NCBI GenBank assembly: GCA_963793625.1
Contig: CAWCAT010000049.1
Span: forward strand, 124,001 to 188,000
From: G963668605 sp963793625
GTDB taxonomy: Bacteria > Acidobacteriota > Terriglobia > Bryobacterales > Bryobacteraceae
Direction: 5' to 3'
Length of the DNA stretch: 64,000 nucleotides
In this document: positions 48,088 through 59,705 of the stretch, one piece after another
Position numbering within the stretch: position 1 is the stretch's first letter
Layout: every line of letters starts with the position of its first letter
Made by a program: the position numbers and the translations under genes
Notes under the pieces: generated by a model
Told to the model about the DNA's origin: nothing
Seen by the model: the letters and a program-made list of their open reading frames with translations, nothing else
The model's database searches: none

Positions 48088-49302
48088 ATGAACGTCGTGT
48101 CAACAGTGAAGTTCGCCGAGCCAGCAATCAGTACAGCGGTACCCTCCACCGTTCGAGAGGTCAACCGAGCGGTGATCCTGAACCTGATCCGATTGCATCA
48201 GCCGATCTCAAGAGCAGCGCTGTCCAAGAAGACGGGGATCTTCCGGAGCAATGTTTCCGATATCGTCGAGGAGTTGATCGCAGCGGGATTCCTGATAGAG
48301 AAGCCGGCCGAACCAACTGGAGGACGCGGCAGAGCTCCCATTCTGCTCTCGCTGAATGACGCGGGACTGCACGTTCTCGGCGTGAGTGTTCGCGCCACTC
48401 GCGCACAGGTCGCGTTGGCGGGGTTGTCCGGTGAGATCGAGGATACAGCGAGCTTCGAAACTCCGAAGCGACCCGAGAAATTTCCGGAGAGGCTGCTTGC
48501 CTCTGCCCAAAAATTGCGCCTTAGGCATCCGGAGGTCTCGTCGGGACCGTTTGAAGCATTCGGCCTCAGCGTGCCAGGCGAAGTGAATTCAACCACCGGG
48601 GAGATTCGCTGGCTCCCTACCCTTCCGGCCTGGTCCGACTTTCCGCTGGCAAAAGAGATTGAAGGACATTGCGGTGGCAGGGCCCAAATTGAAAACGACT
48701 GCAACCTAGGTGCGCTTGCGGAGATGTGCCTGCGGGAACCAGAGGTCGCCAACGCCACGGACTTTATTTTTCTGGAGATTGGCTGCTTTGGCGTCGGTGG
48801 CGGAATCGTTATTAATCGCGAGTTGTACCGCGGCTTCGACAGCACTTCTGTCGCCGAGTTCGGCCACATGATCATTACGGCTGGTGGCCCCAAGTGCACG
48901 TGCGGGCGCCGGGGTTGTTGGGAACGCCTTGTCTGTGATGAAGCGACCTGGCGTCAGTACAAGCCCGAAGTTCCCTTCAGCATTTCCGGGTTTCAGGCGC
49001 TACTCGAAGCTGCGCTGCAGGGCGATCGGTGTGCGCTGAATGCGGTTCGCCACACGTTCCGCTACTTCTGGCTTGGAGTCTCAAACATAGTAACCGCCTT
49101 CAATCCACAGTCTGTAATTGTCTCCGGCGAGATCACTCGTGTTTGGGATTTGTTGCAGGAGGCCTTTGCAGAGGCAGGCGTACCCGACAGCATTCAACGA
49201 ATCGTCAGCCCGGCACGTCTTTGGCCCGAGCAACTCTTCCTTCGCGGAGCCGTTTATCTTGCACTTAGCGGAGTGTTCGCCCGACCCAAAATCGGCTGGT
49301 GA
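48088..49302 (+). CDS. ROK-family (NagC/XylR-type) transcriptional regulator
   Basis: 404 residues from ATG 48088; a TTG at 48058 would put the start over the candidate operator. The N-terminal winged helix (about 25-80) contains R-A-A-L-S-K-K-T-G-I-F-R-S-N-V-S. The ROK domain has F-G-L-S-V-P-G-E-V, I-E-N-D-C-N-L-G-A-L-A-E and the zinc motif C270-T-C-G-R-R-G-C277-W-E. These proteins repress sugar uptake and catabolism genes until a sugar or sugar phosphate binds. It sits between receptors 2 (divergent) and 3 (same strand), which suggests sugar-linked control of receptor expression. Intact. Confidence 0.9.
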   Translation: MNVVSTVKFAEPAISTAVPSTVREVNRAVILNLIRLHQPISRAALSKKTGIFRSNVSDIVEELIAAGFLIEKPAEPTGGRGRAPILLSLNDAGLHVLGVSVRATRAQVALAGLSGEIEDTASFETPKRPEKFPERLLASAQKLRLRHPEVSSGPFEAFGLSVPGEVNSTTGEIRWLPTLPAWSDFPLAKEIEGHCGGRAQIENDCNLGALAEMCLREPEVANATDFIFLEIGCFGVGGGIVINRELYRGFDSTSVAEFGHMIITAGGPKCTCGRRGCWERLVCDEATWRQYKPEVPFSISGFQALLEAALQGDRCALNAVRHTFRYFWLGVSNIVTAFNPQSVIVSGEITRVWDLLQEAFAEAGVPDSIQRIVSPARLWPEQLFLRGAVYLALSGVFARPKIGW

Positions 49303-49315
49303 TAATTATCGCTAC

Positions 49316-49344
49316 TTGACTCTGACGTAGCTTATCAATACTAT
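49316..49344 (+). promoter_or_regulatory. Sigma-70-type promoter of receptor 3, possibly leaderless
   Basis: TTGACT (49316-49321) and TACTAT (49339-49344) are 17 bases apart. Transcription would start at about 49351, only a few bases before ATG 49354, and no Shine-Dalgarno sequence precedes that ATG. A GATAATTATC palindrome (49301-49310) overlaps the ROK stop just upstream. Confidence 0.5.
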
Positions 49345-49353
49345 GGCCGTGCC

Positions 49354-52300
49354 ATGTTCAAGATTGTCTTGTGCGCGGCGTTGCTGGCTGTCTCTGCGTT
49401 CGCACAGAGCGGCCTGATCCAAGGCGTCGTCATGGATCCTGCAAACGCCGTAATACCCGATGTAAAAATAACAGCTGTCGATGAAGGTAAGCGCATCCTC
49501 GTACGTGAGGTTGTGACTGGCCAGGATGGGTCCTTTCAACTGCGCCCGCTATTAGCGGGTACATACACAATTCGCGCGGAGAGCCCGGGCTTTAAAGCGC
49601 ACGAGAGCAAGGGTCTGGTGCTGGATCCCGGACAGGTAATGAACCTCGGTACGTTCCGTCTCGCGATCGGCGAAACAACTTCGTCGGTGACGGTGGAAGC
49701 ACAGACTCCGATGGTAGAGAGCACTACCGCACAGAAGTCTTACGTCATCACTTCGGACCAGGTTTCCGAATTAAGTTTGAACGGGCGCGACTTCGGCTCG
49801 CTCTTGCTTACGCTGCCCGGTGTCACGACCGATGCGCAATCAGACTTCCGAATGAGCTTCAGCGCCACCACAGGATTCAACGTTAACGGTGGACGCAGTT
49901 CCGCAAACAACGTGCAACTCGACGGCGCGCACAACACGGACGTAGGCGACAACGGTGCGCAATATACGCAGCCGAGCCTGGACGCGATTGGCGAATTCAA
50001 GATCCAGACCAGCGGGTTTGCCGCGGAGTTGGGACGCATTTCAGGGACAGCAATCACTGCTAGTACCAAAGCCGGCAGCCGCCAGTATCACGGCGCGCTG
50101 TTCTACTTCGGACGGAACGAGGCACTCGATGCGCGGCCGTCTTTCGATATGACCGGAATCAAGAACAAGTTGCGCTTCAACCAGTTCGGCGGCAACGTCG
50201 GCGGACCGGTTTACATTCCGAAGATCTCGACGCGGGCCAACACGAAGATGTTTTTCTTCTTCAACCACGAGTCCACGCTGGGCAAGAAGCCGAACGGCGG
50301 ACAGTACGTGGATTTGCCGCGATCGGAAATGCTCGACGGCAACTTCCAGCTTTTGCTCAAAACCTCGAATATGCAGTATTACCCGTCGGTAAAGAACGGC
50401 ACAATCTTTCAGCCGGGCACCATTACGCGGGATAACGCGGGCAATGTAAACGGCGGTATGCCTTTCCCGGAAAACATAGTTCCGAAGTCGATGTGGAGCA
50501 AGAACGCTCAGCCGTTTCTACAAATTATGAAGCGCGTCAACCGTTCATTCTGGTCACCTACGCCAAACGCTCCGGAGCAGATGCGGGTACCACTACGCGA
50601 CAGCTACAAACTCCGCAAGAACCAGGACATCGCACGCGTTGACTATCACCTGAATCCCCAAACCAACGTTTTCTTCCGCTGGTCGCAGGATGCACAACAC
50701 GAGGAGATCGGGCTTGGAATCTGGAGTTCGACTCCGTTCCCCGTGTTTCCGATGATGCGCGAGAAGCCCGGCTCCAACTGGTCGATGAACATGGTGAAGC
50801 TGGTTGGCAGAAGCATAATCAATGAGTTCTCTTTCGCGTATGCCCACCAATCGCAAGTTGTGGATGTTGCCGATACTGTCGATCCCGACACTTACGACCG
50901 AGACAAATTAGGCTTCCAGTTCGGCCAGCTCTTTCCGGAATCAAACACACGGAACCGCTTCCCGCGCTTTAATTGCGGCGTTGGCTCCTGTAACTTTACT
51001 GGCTATTCATCAAACTGGAAGAACGACGGCAAGGACTATGCGTGGACAAATAACGTGACGTTCCTGCGCGGCAAGCACACGTACAAGACCGGCATCTATT
51101 TCAACCTTGACGATAAACAGCAGCAGCCTTCATGGAATGACGCGGGCTCTTTCGATTTCTCCTCGTCCACCACGCGCGTTTTTGCGAACGACAGCAACAA
51201 CGGCCTGGCGAACCTGCTGCTCGGCAATTACCAGAGTGCAGCACAAACCAACGGCGTTTTTTACGGCTCTTTCCGCTTCATAGGGATTGAGTTCTTCGGG
51301 CAAGATAGCTGGAAGGTTGCGCCAGGACTTACTGTGGAACTCGGCGCGCGTTACGTATATCTTGGACCCACTTACACGCGCGGCAACATACTGCAGAACT
51401 ACTTCGACCCGACGCTTTACGATCCAGCCAAGGCAGTTAAGATCGATACAGCCAACGGCGTTCGCAAGGGCAGCATCATACCAGGCTCAGGCGATCCATT
51501 TAATGGCATGGTGGAGGAAAACTCTCCGGGTGTCGTGAATGGATTTGGAAAACATCACAAGAATCAAGTCTCACCGCGCGTTGGATTTGCCTGGACTCCT
51601 ACCAAGGAAGGAAAGCTGGTTGTGCGTGGCGGCTTCGGTACCTTCTTCGAGCGCATGCGCCAGAACATCAATAACTTTGGTGGACTCGGGAACCCGCCGC
51701 TGACCTACACTCCTACCGTGTACGGCGGCAATATCGATCAGATGAATTCCAGCCTCGTCAACGGGGGCGTGCGTTTCCCCGTGGCGGTCATCGCATTCAA
51801 CAAAGACTACTTCACGCCGACGGTCTACAGCTGGAGCTTCGGTATTCAGAAGCAGTTCAAATCACGCGTGGCTCTCGACGTAGCTTATGTCGCGAATACC
51901 GCGCGCCACCTGCAATACCGGCAGGACCTGAACACGCTGCCACTAGGGACCACGACAGGCAGTTCGATTCTTACGCAGAACAACAGTGTGGTGGAGGCGA
52001 TCCGTCCATACAAAGGCTACATGGCCGTGCAATACACCGACTACGGCGCTAACAGCGCCTATCATTCGCTGCAGGCGCGTCTGAGCCGGCGCTTCAGCAA
52101 GAGCTTTACAGCCAATGCGAATTTCACATGGGCGAAGGTGATGGACGATGTGGATACGCTGACGACACCATCATCGACTACTATATGGACCGACATCGCG
52201 AGCGCGGCCCGGCGGGCTTCGACCGCAAGTATGTAGCGACAATCGATTACGTCTATCAGATTCCGAAATTCGCGCGCGGCTTCTTGAACACGCGTGCGAT

Positions 52301-52786
52301 GCGTCCAGTGCTCAATGGCTGGCAGGTCTCGGGTATTACGCGACTGTGGACCGGACTTCCGCTCACGATCAAATCGAGCGGAAACGCCGGAACACTCGGA
52401 GGTGGTCCTCGGGCTGATGTGCTGAGGGCGTCGAATCCGTATCCTGCGGAGCAAACGCGCAACGAGTGGTACATTCCGATGTCGTTCGGGCGGCCATTCG
52501 ATGGATCGCTTGGAACCGGGGCAAAGGAATTCTGCGTGGGCCTGGGCTCATGAACTTCGATATTTCGCTGTTCAAGAATATTACATAGCAGAAAAGAAAT
52601 CGATGCAGTTCCGGCTGGAGACTTTCAACACGATGAACCACACGGAATGGTATGGCGTGAACATCGACGGTGAACGGCTACAACTCGGGCCAGGCTGTCA
52701 CGGCAGCCGCGCGCGGAACGTCGGGACAGGTTACGAGCACGCGGGATGCGCGCAACGTGCAGTTGTCGATTAAGTTGTACTGGTAA
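49354..52786 (+). CDS. Oar-type TonB-dependent receptor (receptor 3), frameshifted near C-terminus
   Basis: Signal peptide M-F-K-I-V-L-C-A-A-L-L-A-V-S-A-F-A, a regulatory-like domain (A-N-A-V-I-P-D-V-K-I-T-A), a plug (L-S-L-N-G-R-D-F-G-S-L and V-Q-L-D-G-A-H-N-T-D) and a barrel. The first frame is uninterrupted to about 52150. Indels there and near 52530 and 52670 give D-R-K-Y-V-A-T-I-D-Y-V, N-F-D-I-S-L-F-K-N-I, and the end N-V-Q-L-S-I-K-L-Y-W (stop 52784-52786), a proper barrel terminus. Reconstructed length is about 1,140 residues. It follows the ROK gene by 51 bases but has its own promoter. Confidence 0.9.
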
Positions 52787-52795
52787 AGCACAAAG

Positions 52796-52839
52796 GGCCG
52801 GTAGACGTATCCAAAGTGGGTGCGTCTGCCGGCCTTTTT
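52796..52839 (+). terminator. Intrinsic terminator of receptor 3
   Basis: GGCCGGTAGACG (52796-52807) pairs with CGTCTGCCGGCC (52823-52834), a 12-bp stem with one G-T pair, followed at once by TTTTT. It begins 10 bases after the receptor stop. This is a textbook rho-independent terminator. Confidence 0.88.
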
Positions 52840-52890
52840 CGTTTGCAGATATATAGTTCGGAAGCAGCCATCAGCCGCCCCCATCAGAAC

Positions 52891-54844
52891 CTACTTGCCG
52901 ATCGTGCGCGGGTAATCTGAGTTATAGATCATCTTCTCGACAGCGAAGTCCAGCACAGAGGTGTCGGTGCCTAGTGCGGCTCCGATCTTGAGCATGACTT
53001 CCGTCTGATCCATGACGCCGGTAAAGAGGAAGGCTCCGGGGCCCTGGGCGGAGATGGGCAGTGTCGCGGCGGTATGGCTGCCGGTGCGGAATCCTACGGC
53101 GAGGCGGACGCGACCCTTGCCGCCGGACTTCCTTGTTGTCAGGGTAGCCATCGCCGTCGGCATCCATGTAGTCGGGGAAGCCCATGTTGGCGTAGGCGTC
53201 GATGACCGTCGCGGCGGGCGGGCCGTTCTTGCCGCCGAAGCTGGCATAGGGAAGTTGCATGCGGATGTTGGCGTTGGCGTCCCGATAGACCTTTTGAGTG
53301 AGCGTCCCGGTCGGGCCGGCGACAGTAATGGTGTTGGTCGAGGTGCGATCGTAAGTAATCAGCGTCGGATAGTTCGGCCGTCCCGATGATCAGCATGGGC
53401 TGGCCATGGTCGGCGGTGACAACCATCAGAGTATCAGCGGATTTACGTTCGGCTGCCCAAGCGCGACCGACTCCGACTGCCTTGTCGAATTCGATGACAT
53501 CCCAGAGTGCACCGGCGAAGTGTCCGGAGTGTGACTGCTTGTCGATGGAGGCCGCTTCAACCATGAGGTAGAAGGGCTGATCGCCGTTGGGTCCGGCCAG
53601 AACTTCGATCGCTTTTCGGGCCATAACGTCAAGGAACGGCTGATCCTTGAAAGCGCCAAAAGCGGGTAAGGGCTCGCTACCCGGGACGTGTAAGTCCCAG
53701 CTTGTCGTAAGCTACATTCATGTGCCCTACAGCCGAGGGACGGATCTTGCTGGAGTGCATGGTGACTCTGTCGGCACGGCGGAAGAGGCCAAGCAGTTTG
53801 CCGTCGGAGGCGCTGACCGAATCGAGCTCAGATTTGTTGGTGACGAGTTTGAAGCCAAGCTTTGAGAACTCTGCGACCATATCGCGGCCATCGGCGCGAA
53901 TGTCGGGATCGAAGGACTCGCGACCGCCGCCCATCCAAACATCAACGACCGGCTTTCCATCCAGAAACGGATTGGCGAAGAACTGCTCGACGACGTCGAA
54001 GGCGGCATCGCGCTCACCCATGTGGGATCCCTGCGCGGCGGAGGTGGCGTCATTCACCCCGGCCGTGGTGACGACCCCGACGCGATATCCGAAGCGCCGC
54101 TTGAGGTACTCCGCGATTGTCTCGACGCGTGGGTTATCGAGGTAGTAGGCGCGGTTGGAGTCTTTGGCGCCGGCGGTCCACATGCAGTCTGTGCCATCGG
54201 CGAAAACGCCAAAAGCACCGTCGAAAGTCTTGTTGCCTGTCGTGAGGGCGGAGGCGGAATTGGCGGAATCCGGGATGACTTTGTCCGCGCCGTGGTTGAT
54301 CACCATGCCCATTACCGGCATGCGGTCCATCTCAAGCAGGCGATCATAGAAACCCTCGCGAATGCCGGGGACACCGGGTATGGTCTCGATACTGCCCCTT
54401 ACGATGCGGCCTGCGCTGCGCCATTCTTCGGTCATGCCGTCGCCGATGAAGACGATAACATTCTTGCGTTTCTCAGGAGCGCGGAAGGGCAGGACGGTGA
54501 CATCCTTGACGTCTTGAATGCGCGTGGCTCCGGTATCGAGAAAGGCTTCGATGTGCACGTTACCGGCGCTGGGGAAACTGACCAAGTCGGCGCGAAAAAC
54601 TGCGCCGGGCGTGCCGTTGCAGTCCAGATTGGCGGTCGTTGGGAGCACTGAACAGTGAACTCATATCCTTGCCGTTCGCTGTGACACGGAGGACACCGCC
54701 TGAAAAATTTCGGGCTTCGATAACAAGATCAATGCGTTGATCCTCGAGCAGGCGCGTGCGCTCGGGGAGCACGATGGACAGCATGGTTTGGGCTGCAAGC
54801 GGGGCCACACAGAGGATGACAATCAGTACATTTCGGATAAGCAT
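52891..54844 (-). CDS. Alkaline phosphatase (PhoA superfamily), several frameshifts
   Basis: Secreted phosphomonoesterase. Signal peptide M-L-I-R-N-V-L-I-V-I-L-C-V-A-P from ATG 54844. After a shift near 54640 the core reads N-V-I-V-F-I-G-D-G-M (first metal ligand Asp) and V-I-P-D-S-A-N-S-A-S-A-L, with the nucleophile Ser in D-S-A. A later frame (after about 53690) has V-E-A-A-S-I-D-K-Q-S-H and T-A-D-H-G-Q-P-M, the other metal ligands. Shifts near 53370 and 53120 precede the end S-D-Y-P-R-T-I-G-K. The total of about 650 residues is longer than E. coli PhoA because of an N-terminal extension. Probably releases phosphate for uptake near the receptor cluster. Confidence 0.85.
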
Positions 54845-55083
54845 GTCTTAATCTCCAGAGACACACTATCGTTAGTGCGAACCGGATGTCAACAACGAAC
54901 TCACCCTTGAGTCTGTACTGTTATAAGAGCCACAGGTGGTGCGGTGCGAAGTCTTGAGTGTTCTGGCCGGGTGTGAAACTCATCCCCGGCGTTGTAGGCA
55001 ATCCGAGTCAGGCTGAGATCTATTCTTGCGACAGGTGATTACATCCGTGGTGAACGGTACTCGCGGCGTGTCATCATTAAAGA
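54845..55083. other. Intergenic region between divergent phosphatase and lhr genes
   Basis: About 240 bases with in-frame stops just before the lhr GTG start. I see no convincing hairpin, promoter pair or RNA gene. Confidence 0.4.
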
Positions 55084-58000
55084 GTGCGCAGCCGGCACAA
55101 ACTGCCCAAGAGCCCTGAAGATGCGGACGTACTCGAGCTTTTTCACGCTCCCGTACGCGCCTGGTTTGAAGCTGTCTTCCCTGCCCCCACACGCCCGCAG
55201 GTGTTGGGCTGGCCCGCCATCGCCAAAGGCGAATCAACGCTGATTCTGGCGCCCACGGGCACAGGAAAAACTCTCGCCGCTTTTCTCTGGTGTCTGGACC
55301 GATTGATGTTCGAACCGCTGCCGCAAGCTAACCAGCGCTGCCGCGTACTCTACATTTCTCCGATCAAAGCGCTGGCGGTCGATATCGAGCGAAACCTGCG
55401 CGCTCCTCTTGTGGGCATCGCACAGATGGCCCAAATCGGCGGCGTCAAGATCCACGAACCTGCCGTCGCAATCCGTACCGGTGACACTCCGGCTAACGAG
55501 CGGGCGCGTTTTTCCCGCAGGCCGTCTGACATCCTGATCACGACTCCGGAATCGCTCTATCTACTGCTGACGTCGAACGCGCGCGAGATGCTGCGCTCGA
55601 TCGAGACTGTGGTGCTCGATGAAATACACGCCTTGGTTCCTACCAAGCGCGGGTCGCACCTGGCGCTCTCGCTGGAGCGTCTCGAACATATCTGCGGGCG
55701 GAAACTGCAGCGTATCGGATTATCGGCAACACAGCGTCCGCTTGAGGAAGTGGCTCACTTTCTGGGCGGTGCAGCACCTATATCGAAGCGCGATTCCAAG
55801 GATAACCCAGCGGAGGAAATTCTCTCCGAGTTCGAAACCTCCAGTGAGGCTCCGCGTTTTCGGCCGGTGATTGTGGTCGACGCGAGTGAACCGAAGCGCC
55901 TCGATATTCGCGTCGAGGTTCCGATTGATGATATGGCGCGGCTGGATGAACTGGATCTGCTACCCAGTGGTCCGGCATCGCAGGCTCCTGTGCGGCCTTC
56001 CATTTGGAGTGCCATTCATCCTCAGCTTCTAAACCTGGTTCGTGAGCACCGTTCCACTCTGATCTTCGTCAACAGCCGCCGGCTCTCCGAACGAATCTCG
56101 GGCGCGATCAATGAACTGGCGGGGGAGACGCTGGTGCGCGCGCATCACGGCAGTGTGGCTGCGCCCCAACGCAAGGAAATCGAGGATCGTCTTAAGCTCG
56201 GGACGCTGCGTGGGCTCGTGGCAACTTCGTCGCTGGAATTGGGCATCGACATGGGCGCCATCGACCTGGTGATACAGATCGAAGCGCCGCCTTCGGTCTC
56301 CAGCGGAATGCAGCGTATAGGGCGCGCCGGCCATCATGTGGGCGGAACCAGCGCGGCCGTGATCTTTCCGAAGTTTCGCGGCGATCTGGCAGCTTGTGCG
56401 GCAATCACACGTGCGATGTATGCGGGCCAGGTGGAAGCGGTGCGTTACCCGCGCAACCCGCTCGATGTGCTCGCGCAGCAGATTGTTGCAATGGTCGCGA
56501 TGGATTCCTGGGACGTGAACGCGTTGTTCTCCGTGTTGCGCAAAGCATCGCCATACGCGGCACTCAGCCGCCGTACTTTCGATAGCGTGCTCGACATGCT
56601 TGCAGGGCGCTACCCTTCCGACGAGTTCGTCGAACTTCGACCGCGGCTCACGTGGGACCGCGTGAACAATCAGCTAACTACGCGCGAAGGGGCTCGGCGC
56701 GTTGCGATCGCAAATGGCGGCACGATTCCCGATCGCGGCTTGTACGGGGTCTTTCTGGCGGGCGCGACCAAGGGCGCTCGGGTGGGCGAACTCGACGAGG
56801 AAATGGTTTTCGAATCGCGCGCCGGCGACACGATCGTACTGGGTGCGACCACGTGGCGGATCAACGAAATCACGCACGATCGAGTGACTGTCTCGCCCGC
56901 TCCGGGAGAGCCGGGCAAGATGCCGTTCTGGCACGGTGATACTGCGGGGCGGCCCTGCGGAGTTCGGACGCCATATCGGCCAGATGACCCGCGAACTGCT
57001 GGCCCTTCCGCACGCGGCCGCGCTCAGCAGACTGATCGACGAGCACAGCCTGGATCTGAGCGCCGGCGAGAATCTGCTGCGCTATCTGGAAGAGCAGGCC
57101 GCTGCAACGGGTCGCGTTCCCAGCGATCAGGACATCGTCATCGAGCGCTGCCGAGATGAACTCGGCGACTGGCGTGTATGCGTGCTCACGCCATTCGGCA
57201 GTCGTGTGCATGCGCCATGGTGCATGGCTGCAATGGCCAAACTGCGCGCTGAACGCGGTCTTGAAGCCGAGGCCATGTGGTCCGATGATGGCTTCGTATT
57301 GCGTCTGCCAGAGAGCGAAGAACCCCTCGATGCCGAAGCTTTGCTGCCTACGCCAATGGAGTTGAAGGATCTCGTCCTGCGTCAGCTTGGTAGCACTTCG
57401 TTGTTCGCCGCGAAATTCCGTGAGGCTGCTGCGCGCGCCCTGCTGTTGCCGAAGCGGCGGGCCGGAGTCCGTGCTCCACTCTGGATGCAGCGTAAACGCG
57501 CGGCGGATCTGTTGGGCGTCGCGGCACGCTATTCCTCGTTTCCGATTCTGCTGGAGACGTACCGCGAATGCGTGCGCGATGTGCTCGACCTTGCAAGCGC
57601 GTCGGACGTGCTGCGGCAGATCCAGCGCGGGGCAATCCATGTGACCTCGATCGATTCCGCCAAGCCTTCGCCGTTTGCGTCGACGCTGCTGTTCTCTTAC
57701 ATCGCAAACTACATTTATGAAGGCGATGCGCCGCTTGCGGAACGTCGTGCGCAGACGCTCTCGATCGATCAATCGCAGCTCGAAGATCTGCTGGGCAGCA
57801 CCGACTTTCGTGAGCTGCTGGACAAGGCGGCGCTTGAGGAAGTCGAGGCGCAGCTACAGTCGCTCGATCCGGATTACCACGCCAAACATGCTGACGGCCT
57901 GCATGATCTGTTGCTCAAACTCGGCGATCTGACGGCGGCCGAAATCGAGGCGCGCAGTGTTAACAGCACCGTTGCTGCGAGCGTTCAGGAACTTGTGCGG

Positions 58001-59704
58001 GCGCGCCGCGCAGTCGTACTGCGGATCGCGGGTGAATCGCGCTATGTTCCGGTCGAGTATGCCGCGCGTTACCGAGATACTGTGGGCGCTCCCCTGCCCC
58101 CTGGTCTTGCGGATGTATTTCTGGAGCCAACCGAACAGCCATTGCGCGAACTGATGCGACGTTATGCGCGAACGCATGGTCCGTTCACGACGGCTGATGT
58201 CGCGAGGCGTTTCGGAATGAACGCGGCCAAAATTGAAGCGGCGTTGAAACATCTGCACTCAGAGGGGAAACTGCTCGAAGGCGAGTTTCGCCCCGATGGG
58301 GTGCATCGCGAATGGTGCGACCCCGACGTTCTGCAGCAGGTGCGCCGCAAGACTCTGGCACGCTTGCGACGTGAAGTGGAGCCTGCGGCACAACAGAACT
58401 TTGCACGGCTGCTCAGTCGCTGGCAGGGGGTTACTGTCGCGCGGCCGGGAATTAATGCGCTGGTCGATGCGATCGAAATACTGCAAGGCTGCGCGCTGCT
58501 GGCGTCCGAACTCGAACGGGAAATTCTTCCGGCTCGCGTACGTGACTATCAGCCGGGCGACCTGGATTCGCTGATTTCTTCGGGTAATGTAGTGTGGGTC
58601 GGCAAGGAGCAGATCGGTGATCGCGATGGACGCATCGCGTTGTACCTCGCGGAGTCGTTGTCGAGCCTGCTTCCGCCGCAGCAATTACAGGCGGAGCAGG
58701 TGGAAGCACTATCCTCACGCGCTCGTGCGATTCTCGATACGTTAACGCGGCAGGGCGCATCCTTTTTCAACGCGATTCATGAAGATACTGGTCGCGGCTT
58801 TCCAGGCGACACGCTGAATGCTTTGTGGGAACTGGCCTGGGCCGGATGGATTACGAACGATACACTGCAACCGATTCGCGATCTGATTCAGTCCAAGCAG
58901 ACGCAGCACGCGCGGGCAATGGCCAGTGACGGCCGACCGGGCTCACCCGAATTTCTGCGGAAGTTCCGGGCACGTACCGGGCAACATAGTCCAGTGCAGG
59001 GCCGATGGTCGCTGGTGCAGCAGCGGATGCAATCCAGCGTGACTCCAACCGAATGGAGCGCAGCGATCGCGCAACAATTGCTGGTGCGCCATGGAATCGT
59101 GATGCGGGAAACAGCGGCTTCCGAAAACATTCCGGGCGGATACCCATCGATTTATCCGGTCCTCAAAACCATGGAGGAGAGCGGGTGGGTTCGGCGCGGC
59201 ATGTTCGTAGCCGGATTGGGCGCAGCGCAGTTCGCAACCAGCGCGGCGGTCGATCTGCTGCGCGGTTTGCGCAAAGATCCGGAGCGCCCGGAGGTGGTTC
59301 ACCTGGCCGCATCCGATCCGGCGAATCCTTACGGCAGTCTTCTACCCTGGCCTTCCGAAGCGGCCGCCCCGCATTCGTTGGCGCGCGCTGCTGGGGCCAT
59401 GGTTGTGCTGGTGAATGGGCAACTGGTGGCGTATTTGCGTCGCAAGAATCCGGCGATTCGAGTCTTCCTGCCAGAGAATGAACCCGAGCGGAGCCAGGTC
59501 ACGCGGGAACTCGCAAAACGTCTGGCGGAAATCGCGGTGCGCTTGCAGAGCCGCCGCTCCGGTCTGCTGATCTACACAATCAACGATGAGGCTGCACAGG
59601 AGCACTCCCTGGGACCTTTCCTCGAAGAGGCCGGATTTGTGTTCACCGCGAATGGATTCCAGATGCGTCGCATGGCTCCCGTGCTGGCACCGGAGAGCGC
59701 CTGA
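55084..59704 (+). CDS. lhr: Lhr-family ATP-dependent DNA helicase, one frameshift
   Basis: Large superfamily 2 helicase of about 1,540 residues. Helicase motifs are A56-P-T-G-T-G-K-T63 (Walker A), T-T-P-E-S-L, D179-E-I-H (motif II), L-S-A-T-Q-R (motif III), F-V-N-S-R-R, and Q-R-I-G-R-A-G-H (motif VI). The Lhr winged-helix/beta-barrel core and a long C-terminal domain follow. The frame shifts once near 56955 (F-W-H-G-D-T-A-G-R then F-G-R-H-I-G-Q-M-T). The start is GTG 55084, the first start after an in-frame stop at 55078. The stop is one base before the nei start region. Lhr acts in DNA repair, for example of crosslink or oxidative damage in mycobacteria. Confidence 0.93.
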
Positions 59705-59705
59705 A

